Shown: positions 6,967 through 16,437, numbered from the stretch's first letter. The stretch: DNA of 36,845 bases from Anaeroplasma bactoclasticum (GCA_023663825.1 JAMPGQ010000015.1:1-36845); one strand, 5' to 3'. A program made the numbers and translations. The notes: generated by a model from the letters alone, not told the origin.

Positions 6967-9408
6967 ATGAAAAGAAAATTTAAAATTGAAGGAATGACTT
7001 GTTCTGCCTGTCAAAGTCATGTCCAATATGCAGTAGAAAAGCTAGATGGAATAGAAACATGTAATGTAAATCTACTTGCCAACACAATGGATGTAACTTA
7101 TGATGAAACAATTTTAAAAGATGAAATCATTATAAATGCTGTTGAAAAAGCAGGTTACAAGGCCTTCTTAAATGAAAAAAAAGAAACTGTTAAAACAAAA
7201 CAGGAGGATCATAAAGGTAGGACTTTAATTATAGCTCTTGTATTTGCTTTACTTGTGTTTTATTTGGCAATGGGACCAATGATGCATATTCCTATACCAC
7301 CTATATTTGAAGATAATCCGTTAATCCTGGCCATTACAGAGTTTCTTTTAACTCTTCCTGTAATTGTATTATATCGTAATTATTATATCAATGGATTTAA
7401 AAGACTTTTTAAACTTTCTCCTAATATGGATAGTTTAATTGCATTAGGCTCTTCTGCTAGTTTATTATATGGTATTTATATTATTTATCTTATGGCATAC
7501 AGGTTAGGTATAGGACAAGATATAACTCATTTAGCTCATGAGCTTTACTTAGAATCAGCTTCTACTATTTTAGTTTTAGTATCTGTAGGAAAATACTTAG
7601 AAGGAAAGTCAAAGAAAAAAACAAATGCTTCTATCGAGAAGCTTATGGATTTAGCTCCAAAAACTGCACTTTTAATCCGAGATGGAAAAGAAATAGAAAT
7701 TCTTGTTGAAGAGGTTAAACTTCATGACCATATTATCGTAAAAAAAGGTATGCAGGTTCCTGTAGATGGAACCATTATTGAAGGTAGTGGCTCATTTGAT
7801 CAGAGTAACATTACAGGAGAAAGTATCCCTGTTTATAAAGAAATGAATGAGGAAGCAATTTCTTCTACGATTTTAACAAGTGGTTATGTAGTCATTGAGG
7901 CAACAAAGGTTGGAGAAGATACTACGATTCATACAATTATTAAATTGGTTGAAGAGGCTGCAAATTCTAAAGCCCCAATCTCTAAACTGGCAGATAAAAT
8001 CTCCTTCTTCTTTGTGCCTGTAGTTATGCTGATTGCCATTATCAGCTTTACTATATTTTGTTTCTTAGAAGGTCCAAGCTTTGCATTCGGTATAGGTATA
8101 TCTGTTTTGGTCATCGCCTGTCCTTGTGCGTTAGGATTAGCAACTCCTGTTGCCATAATGGTAGCTACAGGTGTAGCAGCTAGAAATGGACTACTAATTA
8201 AAAATGCTGAAATCCTAGAAAGAACGCATTCAATAAAAACAATTATCCTAGATAAAACAGGAACAATTACAGAGGGTAAGCCTAAAGTAGTAGATTACTT
8301 ATGTTTTACAGAGGATAACCTTTTAAGAATTGCCTATACTCTAGAACAAAAATCAGAACATCCACTTGCTTCTGCAATTGTTGCTAAAGCAGTAGAAAAC
8401 AATCTTGAACCTTATGAGCTTGAAAAATATGATAGTCATGCAGGATTAGGGATTGAAGGAACAATTGAAAAACAAACCTATTATATAGGAAACAAAAACT
8501 ATTTAACTACTCTTGGAATAAAGCTAGATACTTTAGATTCAAGAATCCAAAGTGTTTGTAAACCTGGAGTTACTCCTTTATTTGTTGCAAAGAATAATAT
8601 TTTTATAGGTGTCATTGCAGTTAAGGATGAAATTAAAGAGAATTCAAAGGAAGGTATTGCAAAGCTAAAGCAGTTAGGATTAGAAGTGATTATGCTTACT
8701 GGAGATAATGCTTCTACTGCTGCCAGCATCGCAAATGAGGTTGGGATTGACCGTGTTATCAGTGATGTTCTCCCAGATGAAAAACAAAGTGTTGTTAAGG
8801 CAGAACAGGAAAAAGGCAAAAAGGTAGCCATGGTAGGAGATGGCATTAATGATGCTCCTGCCTTAATGAGTGCCGATATTGGTATCGCTATAGGAAGAGG
8901 TGCAGATATTGCAATAGAGGCTGCAGATATCATCTTAGTCTCTAATTCTTTATTAGATGTTTATAGTGCTATTAAATTAAGTAGACGTACAATAAATAAT
9001 ATTAAAGGAAATTTATTCTGGGCATTTTTCTATAATGCCATCGGTATTGTCTTAGCAGCTGGTGTATTCTACTATACATTCCATATTAAGCTCAATCCGA
9101 TGATTGCAGCTTTAGCAATGAGTTTTAGTAGTGTATTTGTTGTAACAAACGCACTAAGATTAAATACATTTAAAACAAATAAAACTAAACAAAAAGGAGG
9201 GAATATGATGGAAACAATTACATTAAGCGTTGAAGGAATGATGTGTAAGCATTGCCAAGCTCACGTTGAAAAAGCATTAACTGGTGTTGCTGGAGTTGAA
9301 TCAGTTGAAGTTTCATTAGAAAAGAAATCTGCAACTGTAACAGGAAAAAATCTTTCTAAAGAAGCTTTAACAAAGGCTGTTGCTGAAGCGGGCTATGAAG
9401 CAAAATAA
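6967..9408 (+). CDS. copA: Copper-exporting P1B ATPase fused to a C-terminal CopZ domain
   Basis: This is a Cu(I) efflux ATPase of 813 residues. An N-terminal HMA domain has the metal site GMTCSACQ (C12, C15). The membrane part carries the CPC motif in VIACPCALGLATP. The catalytic part has LDKTGTITEG, SEHPLAS and MVGDGINDAPAL. After the last membrane helix the frame runs without a stop into a second HMA domain, GMMCKHCQAHV, over the final 67 residues. This domain resembles a complete CopZ chaperone and has its own ribosome binding site inside the gene. The start is taken as the ATG at 6967, 6 bases after AGGTG; the ATG at 6964 is possible. The bidirectional terminator at 9439 closes the operon. 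Confidence 0.93.
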   Translation: MKRKFKIEGMTCSACQSHVQYAVEKLDGIETCNVNLLANTMDVTYDETILKDEIIINAVEKAGYKAFLNEKKETVKTKQEDHKGRTLIIALVFALLVFYLAMGPMMHIPIPPIFEDNPLILAITEFLLTLPVIVLYRNYYINGFKRLFKLSPNMDSLIALGSSASLLYGIYIIYLMAYRLGIGQDITHLAHELYLESASTILVLVSVGKYLEGKSKKKTNASIEKLMDLAPKTALLIRDGKEIEILVEEVKLHDHIIVKKGMQVPVDGTIIEGSGSFDQSNITGESIPVYKEMNEEAISSTILTSGYVVIEATKVGEDTTIHTIIKLVEEAANSKAPISKLADKISFFFVPVVMLIAIISFTIFCFLEGPSFAFGIGISVLVIACPCALGLATPVAIMVATGVAARNGLLIKNAEILERTHSIKTIILDKTGTITEGKPKVVDYLCFTEDNLLRIAYTLEQKSEHPLASAIVAKAVENNLEPYELEKYDSHAGLGIEGTIEKQTYYIGNKNYLTTLGIKLDTLDSRIQSVCKPGVTPLFVAKNNIFIGVIAVKDEIKENSKEGIAKLKQLGLEVIMLTGDNASTAASIANEVGIDRVISDVLPDEKQSVVKAEQEKGKKVAMVGDGINDAPALMSADIGIAIGRGADIAIEAADIILVSNSLLDVYSAIKLSRRTINNIKGNLFWAFFYNAIGIVLAAGVFYYTFHIKLNPMIAALAMSFSSVFVVTNALRLNTFKTNKTKQKGGNMMETITLSVEGMMCKHCQAHVEKALTGVAGVESVEVSLEKKSATVTGKNLSKEALTKAVAEAGYEAK
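9208..9408 (+). CDS. copZ: Nested in-frame CopZ-like copper chaperone
   Basis: Inside the 3' end of copA a strong ribosome binding site AAGGAGG (9194-9200) stands 7 bases before an in-frame ATG at 9208 (another ATG is at 9205). Translation from here would give a 66-residue HMA protein with GMMCKHC, the size and motif of free CopZ, which carries Cu(I) to CopA. It may be a free chaperone made alongside the fusion, or a leftover of a former separate copZ whose upstream stop was lost. Expression is inference. Confidence 0.45.
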   Translation: METITLSVEGMMCKHCQAHVEKALTGVAGVESVEVSLEKKSATVTGKNLSKEALTKAVAEAGYEAK

Positions 9409-9438
9409 ATCATTCAAAAGCCTACTTCCAATATAGAT

Positions 9439-9480
9439 TATAAAAAGCGAAGAATTTTTTTAGTTCTTCGCTTTTTATAA
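9439..9480. terminator. Bidirectional terminator between copA and the lipoprotein gene
   Basis: TTATAAAAAGCGAAGAA and TTCTTCGCTTTTTATAA form a 17-base perfect inverted repeat around a short T-rich loop. A and T tracts on both sides let it work in both directions. Confidence 0.85.
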
Positions 9481-9498
9481 TTTAGTATAAATTGGAAT

Positions 9499-9930
9499 TT
9501 ACACTTCAACTTTTACATCAACTATTTTAATCCCTGCATCTTTGATTGCTTGTTCTGTTCCACAATAGACAATATTCCCAAATTTTTCGTCGTTTTCGAT
9601 TTTAACTAATGAATTATAGTTCTTACATTTTTCTTCCAAGATGTCATATACTATGTCACATCGCCAAGAATCAGTTAATCTAAAAAAATAGATATACTCA
9701 GTATCTTTGACTGCTTCTACTAAGGTACCATCAATATTCGAACTAAACATTACGAAAAACTCATGATAATTGATATTGCCACAGATTTCTACTTCATAAC
9801 CATTATTTGCAAGCTTTATTTGCATTTCTTCATTTGTCGGATAATAAGTTCCACCCTTATCATCCCCACAAGCACACAATGCAAGGGTTAAAACAAATAA
9901 AATGCTTGCAAATATAAACACTCTTTTCAT
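9499..9930 (-). CDS. Small predicted lipoprotein of unknown function
   Basis: This is a 143-residue exported protein. A positively charged start (MKR) and a hydrophobic stretch lead to LCAC, where C21 would be the lipidated cysteine (L at -3, A at -1), followed by a flexible GDDKGG. The remaining 120 residues mix β-type and charged segments with four more cysteines (EICGN, WRCDI, EKCKN, VYCGT), possibly two disulphides. I recognise no family. The gene stands alone between the copA terminator and the htpG terminator. Its ribosome binding site AGGG is weak. Confidence 0.65.
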   Translation of the reverse strand: MKRVFIFASILFVLTLALCACGDDKGGTYYPTNEEMQIKLANNGYEVEICGNINYHEFFVMFSSNIDGTLVEAVKDTEYIYFFRLTDSWRCDIVYDILEEKCKNYNSLVKIENDEKFGNIVYCGTEQAIKDAGIKIVDVKVEV

Positions 9931-10040
9931 AAATCCCTAGTATAATCAAATTGTACTTAATAATTATACAATCTCCTTCTTTAAAAGTTTTATTTTTGTA
10001 GTTATGAGCACAACATAACTTTAATATCAACAAACATTTT

Positions 10041-10097
10041 AATAGTAAAATAGTTACACGCAGTTGCTTTGCTTGTAAGGTATTATGCGTGTAACTA
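10041..10097 (-). terminator. htpG terminator
   Basis: TAGTTACACGCA (10051-10062) and TGCGTGTAACTA (10086-10097) are perfect 12-base arms. On the htpG strand they are followed by TTTTACTATT. The 23-base loop is long for a terminator. Confidence 0.65.
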
Positions 10098-10113
10098 TAT
10101 GGAAAAAATTTCT

Positions 10114-12006
10114 TTATTTAACTGAATTTACCATTAGTTCACATAAACTATTTGAAAATTCCTGTGGATCTGTTGGAAGAATTCCTTCCATTAATAAAGC
10201 CTGTGTATATAAAAGCTTAGCATATTTAGGTAAGCTTTCTTTATCCTTAGCATAAGCTGTTTCCATAGCCTGAAATACTGCATGATTTGGATTGATTTCT
10301 AAGATACGCTCGGCCTTCATTCCATGACCTTGATGCTGAGCCTGTAAAACACGCTCCATCTCAAAGGATAAGCCTTCTGCAGCGGATAAACAACAAGGTG
10401 CTTCTACTAGACGCTTAGAAAAGATGACATCCTTACATTCAGGTAAAGCCTTTTTGATATCCTCTAAAATATCCTTCTTCTCTTCCTTTAGGTCATCAAT
10501 CTTTTTAGCAGCCTCTTCATCAATTAAATCCAAATCTCCTTGATTGATGGATTTAAATTTAACTCCATCATATTCAGCTAACACCTGTAGCATAAATTCA
10601 TCTACATCATCAGTTAGGATTAGAACATCATAGCCCTTATTCTTAATTAAATCCATTTGAGGAAGCTTTAATACTGCATCCTTATCCTTACCTACTGCAT
10701 AATAAATATCCTTTTGACCTTCTACCATTGCCTCTTTATATTCAGCAAAGGAAATACGTTTTTCTTGATTTAAGCTAGAAAGAATGATTAAATCCTTTAA
10801 GGAATCCTTTTTAGCACCATACTCTTCATATAGACCAAACTTAAGATTTACACCATAGTCATTGAAGAATTCTTCATACTTTTCACGGTCATTTTTAAGC
10901 ATACGACCAAGCTCTGCAAGAATCTTCTTTTCTACATTTGTGGCAATCTTCTTGATAGAACGATCCTCTTGTAGCATTTCACGAGAAATATTTAAAGGAA
11001 GATCTGCTGAATCTACTAATCCTTTTACAAAACGCAAGTATTCTGGAATTAAATCCTTACACTTATCTAGAATGAATACTCCCTTTGTATATAATTGTAG
11101 ACCTCTTTCATTTCTGTCATTAAAATCATAAATTGGCTTCTTTGGAATAAATAACAAAGCATTATAGGTAAGCATTCCTTCAACATTTACATGAATGGTT
11201 GTGATAGGGTCCTGATAATCCATAAATTTAGATTTATAGAAATTATTTAACTCCTCATCTGTAACTTCACTTTTATTCTTTTTCCAGATAGGAAGCATAG
11301 AGTTGATTGTTTCAAGCTCTAGATGAGTATGTTCTTCCTCATCCTTGTCATCCTTCTTTTCATCATATTTAGTCACCCATGTTTTAATAGGATATCTTAC
11401 ATAATCTGAATATTTCTTAATTAATTCCTTAATCTGATATTCATCCAAGTATTCATCATAATTAATATCCTCAGTATTTTCTCTTAAAGAAATAACAATC
11501 TGGGTGCCAAAATCCTTCTTATCACATTCATCAATGTCATAAGAATCTAAGCCTAGAGATGTAAATACATGAGCTGTACCATCAGTTACAGATTTTGTAT
11601 AAACTGTAATTTCCTTTGCTACCATAAATGCTGAATAAAAGCCAACACCAAACTGCCCAATAATATCTACATCAGGAGTCTTTTCACTAGCAATCTTTTC
11701 CAAAAACTCTTTACTACCACTCTTGGCAATCGTTCCTAAATGATCAATTAAATCTGCCTTAGTCATACCAACACCATTATCTGTAATAGTTAAAGTACGA
11801 GCCTCTTTGTCAGCTTCTACTAAAATCTCATAGGCATCTGCTGCCTTAGAAGAATCTGTTAAAGATAAATAATGTCTCTTATCTATCGCGTCACTTGCGT
11901 TAGAAATTAACTCTCTTAAAAAAATTTCTTTATGCGTATAGATAGAATTAATCATCATATCTAACAAACGCTTGGTTTCTGTTTTAAATTCCATTTTTTC
12001 TTTCAT
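10114..12006 (-). CDS. htpG: HtpG, Hsp90-family chaperone
   Basis: This is a cytoplasmic ATP-dependent chaperone of 630 residues, the usual HtpG length. The N-terminal GHKL ATPase domain shows RELISNASDAIDK, TDNGVGM and GQFGVGFYSAFMVA. The middle domain shows NISREMLQ with the catalytic arginine region, and the C-terminal dimerisation domain ends near NSLCELMVNSVK. The start at 12006 is 7-8 bases after GGAGG; the internal ATG at 11994 (MEFKTETK) has no site. It is transcribed alone from a consensus promoter and ended by a hairpin. No CIRCE or CtsR-type element is obvious between promoter and start. Confidence 0.96.
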   Translation of the reverse strand: MKEKMEFKTETKRLLDMMINSIYTHKEIFLRELISNASDAIDKRHYLSLTDSSKAADAYEILVEADKEARTLTITDNGVGMTKADLIDHLGTIAKSGSKEFLEKIASEKTPDVDIIGQFGVGFYSAFMVAKEITVYTKSVTDGTAHVFTSLGLDSYDIDECDKKDFGTQIVISLRENTEDINYDEYLDEYQIKELIKKYSDYVRYPIKTWVTKYDEKKDDKDEEEHTHLELETINSMLPIWKKNKSEVTDEELNNFYKSKFMDYQDPITTIHVNVEGMLTYNALLFIPKKPIYDFNDRNERGLQLYTKGVFILDKCKDLIPEYLRFVKGLVDSADLPLNISREMLQEDRSIKKIATNVEKKILAELGRMLKNDREKYEEFFNDYGVNLKFGLYEEYGAKKDSLKDLIILSSLNQEKRISFAEYKEAMVEGQKDIYYAVGKDKDAVLKLPQMDLIKNKGYDVLILTDDVDEFMLQVLAEYDGVKFKSINQGDLDLIDEEAAKKIDDLKEEKKDILEDIKKALPECKDVIFSKRLVEAPCCLSAAEGLSFEMERVLQAQHQGHGMKAERILEINPNHAVFQAMETAYAKDKESLPKYAKLLYTQALLMEGILPTDPQEFSNSLCELMVNSVK

Positions 12007-12037
12007 ATATTTTCCTCCATTTCAAATTACATAAACT

Positions 12038-12066
12038 ATTATATACTTATATTTTGGCACTGTCAA
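12038..12066 (-). promoter_or_regulatory. htpG promoter
   Basis: TTGACA (complement of 12061-12066), 17 bases, TATAAT (complement of 12038-12043). This is a full σA consensus. Confidence 0.85.
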
Positions 12067-12140
12067 TAGTTGTTTGCCAAATATTTTTATTTTCTTTAAA
12101 AACGCGAAAAATAAAGTATAATGGTATTAGGTGATGTTTT

Positions 12141-12800
12141 ATGCTAGAAGGATTTAAAATAAACTGTTTTCCTCTAAATCGTGCCATCCGAGTATCAATA
12201 GCCTTACCAAAGGACTATAACAATACCTCAAGATACTATCCTGTAATTTATTTTTTAGATGGCCAAAATCTTTATAAGGATGAGGATTCCTATAGAGGGG
12301 TTTCTTTAGAATTAGAAAAAATAATAGAGGAATTGGCTTTTGAGGAGAAAGAAGCTATCTATGTGGGTGTAGCAGCTGCTTCTAATCCAGAACGCAGAGT
12401 TTTAGAATATGAATCTAAGACTTTAGCAGAATTCATCATTTCTACAATTCACCCATATTTATCTAGTAGATATCGAATAAACGATTATGTCTACTCCTTT
12501 GGATGTTCCGAGGCTTGTTATACTGCTATTACATTAAATCAAAGTGAAATATTTAAAGGAATGATTCTTCTATCTCCTATTCTTAACATGGATTTAGTTA
12601 GGGATTTATCTATTCAGGAAAATAACTTATGCTACATCTATTCAGGAAAATCAGAAGAAAATGGAGTTTGCTTCCATAACACAAATTCGTTAAAAGAAAT
12701 TTTCACCAATGCAAAAATAGTTACTGATGAAAATGCACAACATAATGAAGCTGCTTGGAAATCAAAAGTTTTAGATGCATTAAATTATCTCGTTCTATAA
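12141..12800 (+). CDS. Esterase of the α/β-hydrolase (Esterase D/BesA-like) type
   Basis: This is a 219-residue putative serine hydrolase with no signal peptide, hence cytoplasmic. It follows the enterobactin-esterase-like plan: an early strand YPVIYFLDGQNLY, the segment VGVAAASNPERRVLEYESK, the nucleophile elbow SFGCSEAC (G-x-S-x-A rather than the classical GxSxG), and a late histidine in ENAQHNEAAWK. An acidic residue nearby would complete the triad. Substrate is unknown; relatives cleave siderophore or small acyl esters. AGGTGATG precedes the ATG and a TATAAT lies at 12117-12122. It diverges from htpG and ends at a hairpin (12814). Confidence 0.75.
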   Translation: MLEGFKINCFPLNRAIRVSIALPKDYNNTSRYYPVIYFLDGQNLYKDEDSYRGVSLELEKIIEELAFEEKEAIYVGVAAASNPERRVLEYESKTLAEFIISTIHPYLSSRYRINDYVYSFGCSEACYTAITLNQSEIFKGMILLSPILNMDLVRDLSIQENNLCYIYSGKSEENGVCFHNTNSLKEIFTNAKIVTDENAQHNEAAWKSKVLDALNYLVL

Positions 12801-12813
12801 TCTTACTAAATAT

Positions 12814-12842
12814 TACCAGCCCAAGGGGTTGGTATTTATTTT
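12814..12842 (+). terminator. Terminator after the esterase gene
   Basis: TACCAGCCC and GGGGTTGGTA fold into a tight GC-rich hairpin followed by TTTATTTTAT. The same T-rich tail contains TATAAT, which may be the -10 box of the next gene. Confidence 0.65.
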
Positions 12843-12866
12843 ATAATGAAGATGGATGATGATATA

Positions 12867-13826
12867 ATGAAAAAAATACTTATTTTTCTAGTAGCGCTTG
12901 GAGTCTTATTCAGCATAAATATATTCCCAAAAGCTAATGCTACTACAGAAACAAGTAGAGCAGGGATTGTAGAAACAGCTGGTGCAAATCTGAATGTTAG
13001 ATCAGATAGTTCTACTTCTTCTGTAATTATTGGTAAAGTTAAAAATAATGCTTATCTCACCATAATTAATGAAAAAGGAAGCTTCTTTTATGTGGAATAT
13101 TTAGAAAATACCTATGGGTATGTACATAAGGATTATGTAAGAATTCTTTCCAACAATGTCAAGAAAGTAAATACTGGGGATGGTTCAAACTTAAATGTTC
13201 GCAAAGGACCTTCTACAGCCTATCAACAATTTGAAAAGATTAAGCACAATGATTATGTTGTCATATTATCTAATAGTGGTTCATTTTCAAAGGTTTTATT
13301 TGAAGGAAATAAAGTCGGATATGTTTCTAACGATTATCTCGTAAGTGTGTACACCTATAGTGCAGTAAAACTATCTGTCGAAAGCTATAAGCAGTATGAT
13401 TCCCGCTGGGCTTATTTAACCTTAGGTACAAAAGGAAAAACTATTAAAGAAATTGGGTGCTTAACGACCTGTATGGCAATGAGTGAAAGTTATAGAACTG
13501 GAAGCACAAAAACTCCTGCAGCTATAAGAACCATCTTTAGCTATACTAAAGATGGTTCGTTATACTGGCCTAGCAACTATACTACTTCAACTTCTAGCAA
13601 TTATCTAAGTACAATCTATACAAAACTGAAAAATAATCAGCCTGTTTTGATTGGTTTAAAAACTGCAAATGGAGGACAGCACTGGGTATTAGTTGTAGGC
13701 TTTACAGGAGGAAATACACTTACAACAAGTAATTTCTTAATTCATGATCCTGCTTCTAGCAAGACTAGATTAAGTGAAGTTATGACAAATTATCCAAGTT
13801 TCTACAAAATTGCTTATTATAAGTAG
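12867..13826 (+). CDS. Exported SH3b-SH3b-C39-like cysteine peptidase
   Basis: This is a secreted or cell-wall protein of 319 residues. The signal peptide covers about residues 1-25 (MKKILIFLVALG to KANA). Two bacterial SH3 domains follow, at about 33-95 and 100-160, each with the NLNVR motif and a GYV-type final strand; such domains bind peptidoglycan. The C-terminal part (about 165-319) is a C39-like peptidase fold with the nucleophile region EIGCLTTCMAM (C198), the histidine in GGQHWVLVVGF and the acid in LIHDPAS. Wall turnover or processing of an extracellular peptide is plausible. The start at 12867 puts the signal peptide at the N-terminus; the upstream ATG at 12846 would add seven acidic residues and is disfavoured. 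Confidence 0.85.
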   Translation: MKKILIFLVALGVLFSINIFPKANATTETSRAGIVETAGANLNVRSDSSTSSVIIGKVKNNAYLTIINEKGSFFYVEYLENTYGYVHKDYVRILSNNVKKVNTGDGSNLNVRKGPSTAYQQFEKIKHNDYVVILSNSGSFSKVLFEGNKVGYVSNDYLVSVYTYSAVKLSVESYKQYDSRWAYLTLGTKGKTIKEIGCLTTCMAMSESYRTGSTKTPAAIRTIFSYTKDGSLYWPSNYTTSTSSNYLSTIYTKLKNNQPVLIGLKTANGGQHWVLVVGFTGGNTLTTSNFLIHDPASSKTRLSEVMTNYPSFYKIAYYK

Positions 13827-13878
13827 AAGAAAAAAGGCATTTGAGCAGTTCATCACAGTTTCAAATGCTTTTTTCTTC
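13825..13878. terminator. Bidirectional terminator between the C39-like peptidase and sirtuin genes
   Basis: GAAGAAAAAAGGCATTTGA and TCAAATGCTTTTTTCTTC form a near-perfect inverted repeat. It starts at the peptidase stop codon and overlaps the last codons of the converging sirtuin gene. Confidence 0.75.
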
Positions 13879-14580
13879 CAATTTTTGAACAACATCTATA
13901 ACATCCTCATTAAAAACAAGCTCGGCTTTAGAATCATAAGAAGTCGATGATTTATTAATTAAAATTAAATGCTTTCCAGAAAAATACTGTAGATAGGATG
14001 CGGCTGGATAAACAACCAATGATGTTCCTACAACAATCATTGTATCTGCTTTTGTAATAGCATCTATAGCCAGATATACCACCTTATCATCTAATGGTTC
14101 CTCATATAATACAACATCAGGTTTAATCATACCACCACAGCTACAATAAGAAGGTCTATGTATATCAATATCCTTTACGTTATAAAACTTATGACATTTC
14201 ATACAATAGTTTCTTAATACACTTCCATGAAGTTCATAAACCGTTTTACTACCTGCCGCTTGATGAAGACCATCAATGTTTTGAGTTACTACTGCAGAAA
14301 TGTTTGATAGTTTTGCAAAATATAAATGTGCTAAATTCGGTTTGGCATTTGGATATACCATTTTATCTCCGTAAAACTCATAAAAAAGCTCTGGCTTGTT
14401 CATAAAAAAAGAATGGGAAATGATTTCTTCAGGAGAATACTGTCCATACTGTTTACTATAAAGTCCTCTTGAAGAACGAAAATCTGGAATACCAGATGGA
14501 ACAGAAATACCAGCACCCGTGAAAACGACAATTCTTTTACTTTCCTTTATTATATTTTTTAATTGCTCATATTTATCCAT
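13861..14580 (-). CDS. cobB: Sirtuin, NAD-dependent protein deacylase
   Basis: This cytoplasmic enzyme of 239 residues removes acetyl or acyl groups from lysines using NAD+. The NAD site shows TGAGISVPSGIPDFRS, then TQNIDGLHQAAGS and the catalytic histidine in ELHGS. A four-cysteine zinc site is visible as CMKC and CSCGG. GTSLVVYPAA and LILINK complete the Rossmann part. The ribosome binding site CGGAGG is 6 bases before the ATG. It lies downstream of lemA beyond a hairpin and ends in a bidirectional terminator shared with the converging peptidase gene. The gene name follows common usage for bacterial sirtuins; the acyl specificity cannot be read. Confidence 0.93.
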   Translation of the reverse strand: MDKYEQLKNIIKESKRIVVFTGAGISVPSGIPDFRSSRGLYSKQYGQYSPEEIISHSFFMNKPELFYEFYGDKMVYPNAKPNLAHLYFAKLSNISAVVTQNIDGLHQAAGSKTVYELHGSVLRNYCMKCHKFYNVKDIDIHRPSYCSCGGMIKPDVVLYEEPLDDKVVYLAIDAITKADTMIVVGTSLVVYPAASYLQYFSGKHLILINKSSTSYDSKAELVFNEDVIDVVQKLEEKSI

Positions 14581-14602
14581 ATTAACCTCCGTTAGATAAA
14601 AG

Positions 14603-14629
14603 AAGCTTTACTCAAACCGAGTAAAGCTT
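14603..14629 (-). terminator. lemA terminator
   Basis: AAGCTTTACTC and GAGTAAAGCTT are perfect 11-base arms with a 5-base loop. On the minus strand a short T-rich stretch follows, just ahead of the sirtuin ribosome binding site. Confidence 0.7.
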
Positions 14630-14635
14630 TACTTT

Positions 14636-15205
14636 TTAAAATTCCATTTTTACGTCTTGTTTCTTTGCTTCTTCAGCTTCAAAGTATTCTTTCTTAGTGA
14701 ATTTAGAACCTGCAACTATTGAAGCAGGGAATTGTAGAATTGCCTTATTGAAGCTTGCAACATTTGCATTGAAATTGCTACGAGCGGCCTGTAAATTTTC
14801 TTCAACCTCAGATTGTGCCATCTGTAAGTTATGGAACATTTTATCTGCCTTTAATTCAGGATAACGCTCAGCAACTATATTTAATTGCTTTGATGCTGCG
14901 CTTAATTGCTCATTAAAATTTGCTTTTTCTTTTAAAGATGCATTTACTCCAGGATTACGCATTTGAACGACTTCTATTAAAGTTTCTTTTTCATGCTTCA
15001 TATATCCCTTAGTTGTATCCAACATTTTAGTTAATAAATCAAATCTTTTTGTTAAATACACATCAATACGAGATTCTGAATTTTCAACATCTTGTTCCAT
15101 ACGGATAAATCTATTTCGTGTTGAAATATACCATCCAATTATTCCAATGACAAGTAAAAGAATAACTCCGACAACCACAAGAATAATAATAGTTGTTTTA
15201 TCCAT
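14636..15205 (-). CDS. lemA: LemA family membrane protein
   Basis: This is a 189-residue protein with one N-terminal membrane helix (about 4-27) and a helical domain, the usual LemA plan. Typical family segments are YISTRNRFIRMEQDVE, RFDLLTKMLDT, ERYPELKADK and ARSNFNANV. The exact role of LemA is unknown; it is anchored with its bulk outside the helical anchor and is often next to a TPM-domain or M48 peptidase gene, which is absent here. The ATG at 15205 follows GGAGG; a TTG at 15220 would overlap that site and is rejected. It has its own promoter inside the end of metK. Confidence 0.9.
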   Translation of the reverse strand: MDKTTIIILVVVGVILLLVIGIIGWYISTRNRFIRMEQDVENSESRIDVYLTKRFDLLTKMLDTTKGYMKHEKETLIEVVQMRNPGVNASLKEKANFNEQLSAASKQLNIVAERYPELKADKMFHNLQMAQSEVEENLQAARSNFNANVASFNKAILQFPASIVAGSKFTKKEYFEAEEAKKQDVKMEF

Positions 15206-15248
15206 AAATAATTCCTCCAATCAAAAATTATTTTTTTTCATCTATCTA

Positions 15249-15277
15249 ATTATATACTGAAAATCAGCAAAAAACAA
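15249..15277 (-). promoter_or_regulatory. lemA promoter
   Basis: TTGTTT (complement of 15272-15277), 17 bases, TATAAT (complement of 15249-15254). It lies just after the metK stop codon. Confidence 0.65.
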
Positions 15278-15279
15278 CA

Positions 15280-16437
15280 TTATTTCAACAATAAATTTTG
15301 CAAATCTGCAATTTTATCACATTTTTCCCAAGGTAAATCTATGTCTGTTCTACCAAAATGTCCATAAGCTGCAGTTTGAAGATAAATTGGACGTTTTAAA
15401 TTTAAAATGTCAATGATTCCTTTAGGTGTAAGTGGGAACACCTTGCGGATAGCTTCAGATATTTTTTCTTCACTTACAACTGCAGTGCCAAAGGTGTCAA
15501 CAAGTACAGAGGTAGGCTCAGCAATACCTATAGCATAAGAAATCTGAATTTGACATTTCTTAGCTAATTTTGCAGCAACAATATTTTTGGCAATGTATCT
15601 TGCCATATAAGTTGCACTACGGTCTACCTTAGATGGATCCTTGCCTGAAAAGCATCCACCACCATGTGGAGCTGCTCCACCATAGGTATCTACAATAATT
15701 TTTCTACCTGTAAGTCCAGAATCCCCTGCAGGTCCACCTACAACAAAGCGTCCTGTTGGATTAAATAAGTATCTTGTATTCTTATCAACCAAATGAGGAG
15801 GTAAAACCTTATCCACTACTTCTCTTTTGATATCTTTTGCAAGAGTCTTCATCTCCACATCAGCTGAATGCTGAGTAGAAATTAGGATTGTATCAATTCT
15901 TGAAATCAGGCCTTCTTCATCATATTCAACAGTAACCTGTGTTTTTCCATCTGGTCTTAAATAAGGTAAAACATTCTGTTTTCTAACCTCTGTTAGCTTA
16001 CGAGCAAGCTTATGTGCAAGAGATATTGCCATTGGCATATATTCTTCTGTTTCATCACAGGCATAACCAAACATTATCCCTTGATCTCCTGCCCCCTGTT
16101 CGTGATTACTTGTTTCATCTACACCTAACGCGATATCTGGAGACTGTGGATCAATAGCGGATAATACAGCTAAATTATCTGCATCAAATCCATATTTTCC
16201 TCTTGTATAACCAATATCTGCAACTGTTTTACGAACAATTTTTTGCAAATCGACATAATGATCTGTTGTTACTTCCCCAAATACCATTACTAAGCCTGTT
16301 GTACAAATCGTTTCACAAGCAACTCTTGCATTTGGATCATGAGCCAAAATATCATCTAAAACTGCATCTGAAATTTGATCTGCTATTTTATCAGGATGTC
16401 CTTCAGTAACTGACTCTGAAGTAAATAGTCTACGCAT
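15280..16437 (-). CDS. metK: S-adenosylmethionine synthetase
   Basis: This enzyme makes SAM from methionine and ATP. It has 385 residues, the standard length. Motifs include [16 protein letters not shown] near the start, the adenine loop [30 protein letters not shown] and the P-loop region [17 protein letters not shown]. The true start is the ATG at 16437, 7-8 bases after GGAGG; an upstream frame extension to 16497 is not homologous. It overlaps the TSCPD gene by 8 bases and is the last gene of the run that starts at priA, which matters because a SAM-clan riboswitch heads that run. Confidence 0.97.
   Translation of the reverse strand: MRRLFTSESVTEGHPDKIADQISDAVLDDILAHDPNARVACETICTTGLVMVFGEVTTDHYVDLQKIVRKTVADIGYTRGKYGFDADNLAVLSAIDPQSPDIALGVDETSNHEQGAGDQGIMFGYACDETEEYMPMAISLAHKLARKLTEVRKQNVLPYLRPDGKTQVTVEYDEEGLISRIDTILISTQHSADVEMKTLAKDIKREVVDKVLPPHLVDKNTRYLFNPTGRFVVGGPAGDSGLTGRKIIVDTYGGAAPHGGGCFSGKDPSKVDRSATYMARYIAKNIVAAKLAKKCQIQISYAIGIAEPTSVLVDTFGTAVVSEEKISEAIRKVFPLTPKGIIDILNLKRPIYLQTAAYGHFGRTDIDLPWEKCDKIADLQNLLLK

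Noticed and set aside
8499-8933. Open frame of 144 codons antisense to copA
   Set aside because: It mirrors the conserved catalytic domain, has low-complexity shadow composition and lacks a ribosome binding site.
9205-9408. copZ as a fully separate gene downstream of copA
   Set aside because: There is no stop codon between copA and this domain, so the fusion is the primary reading and the short form is listed as nested.
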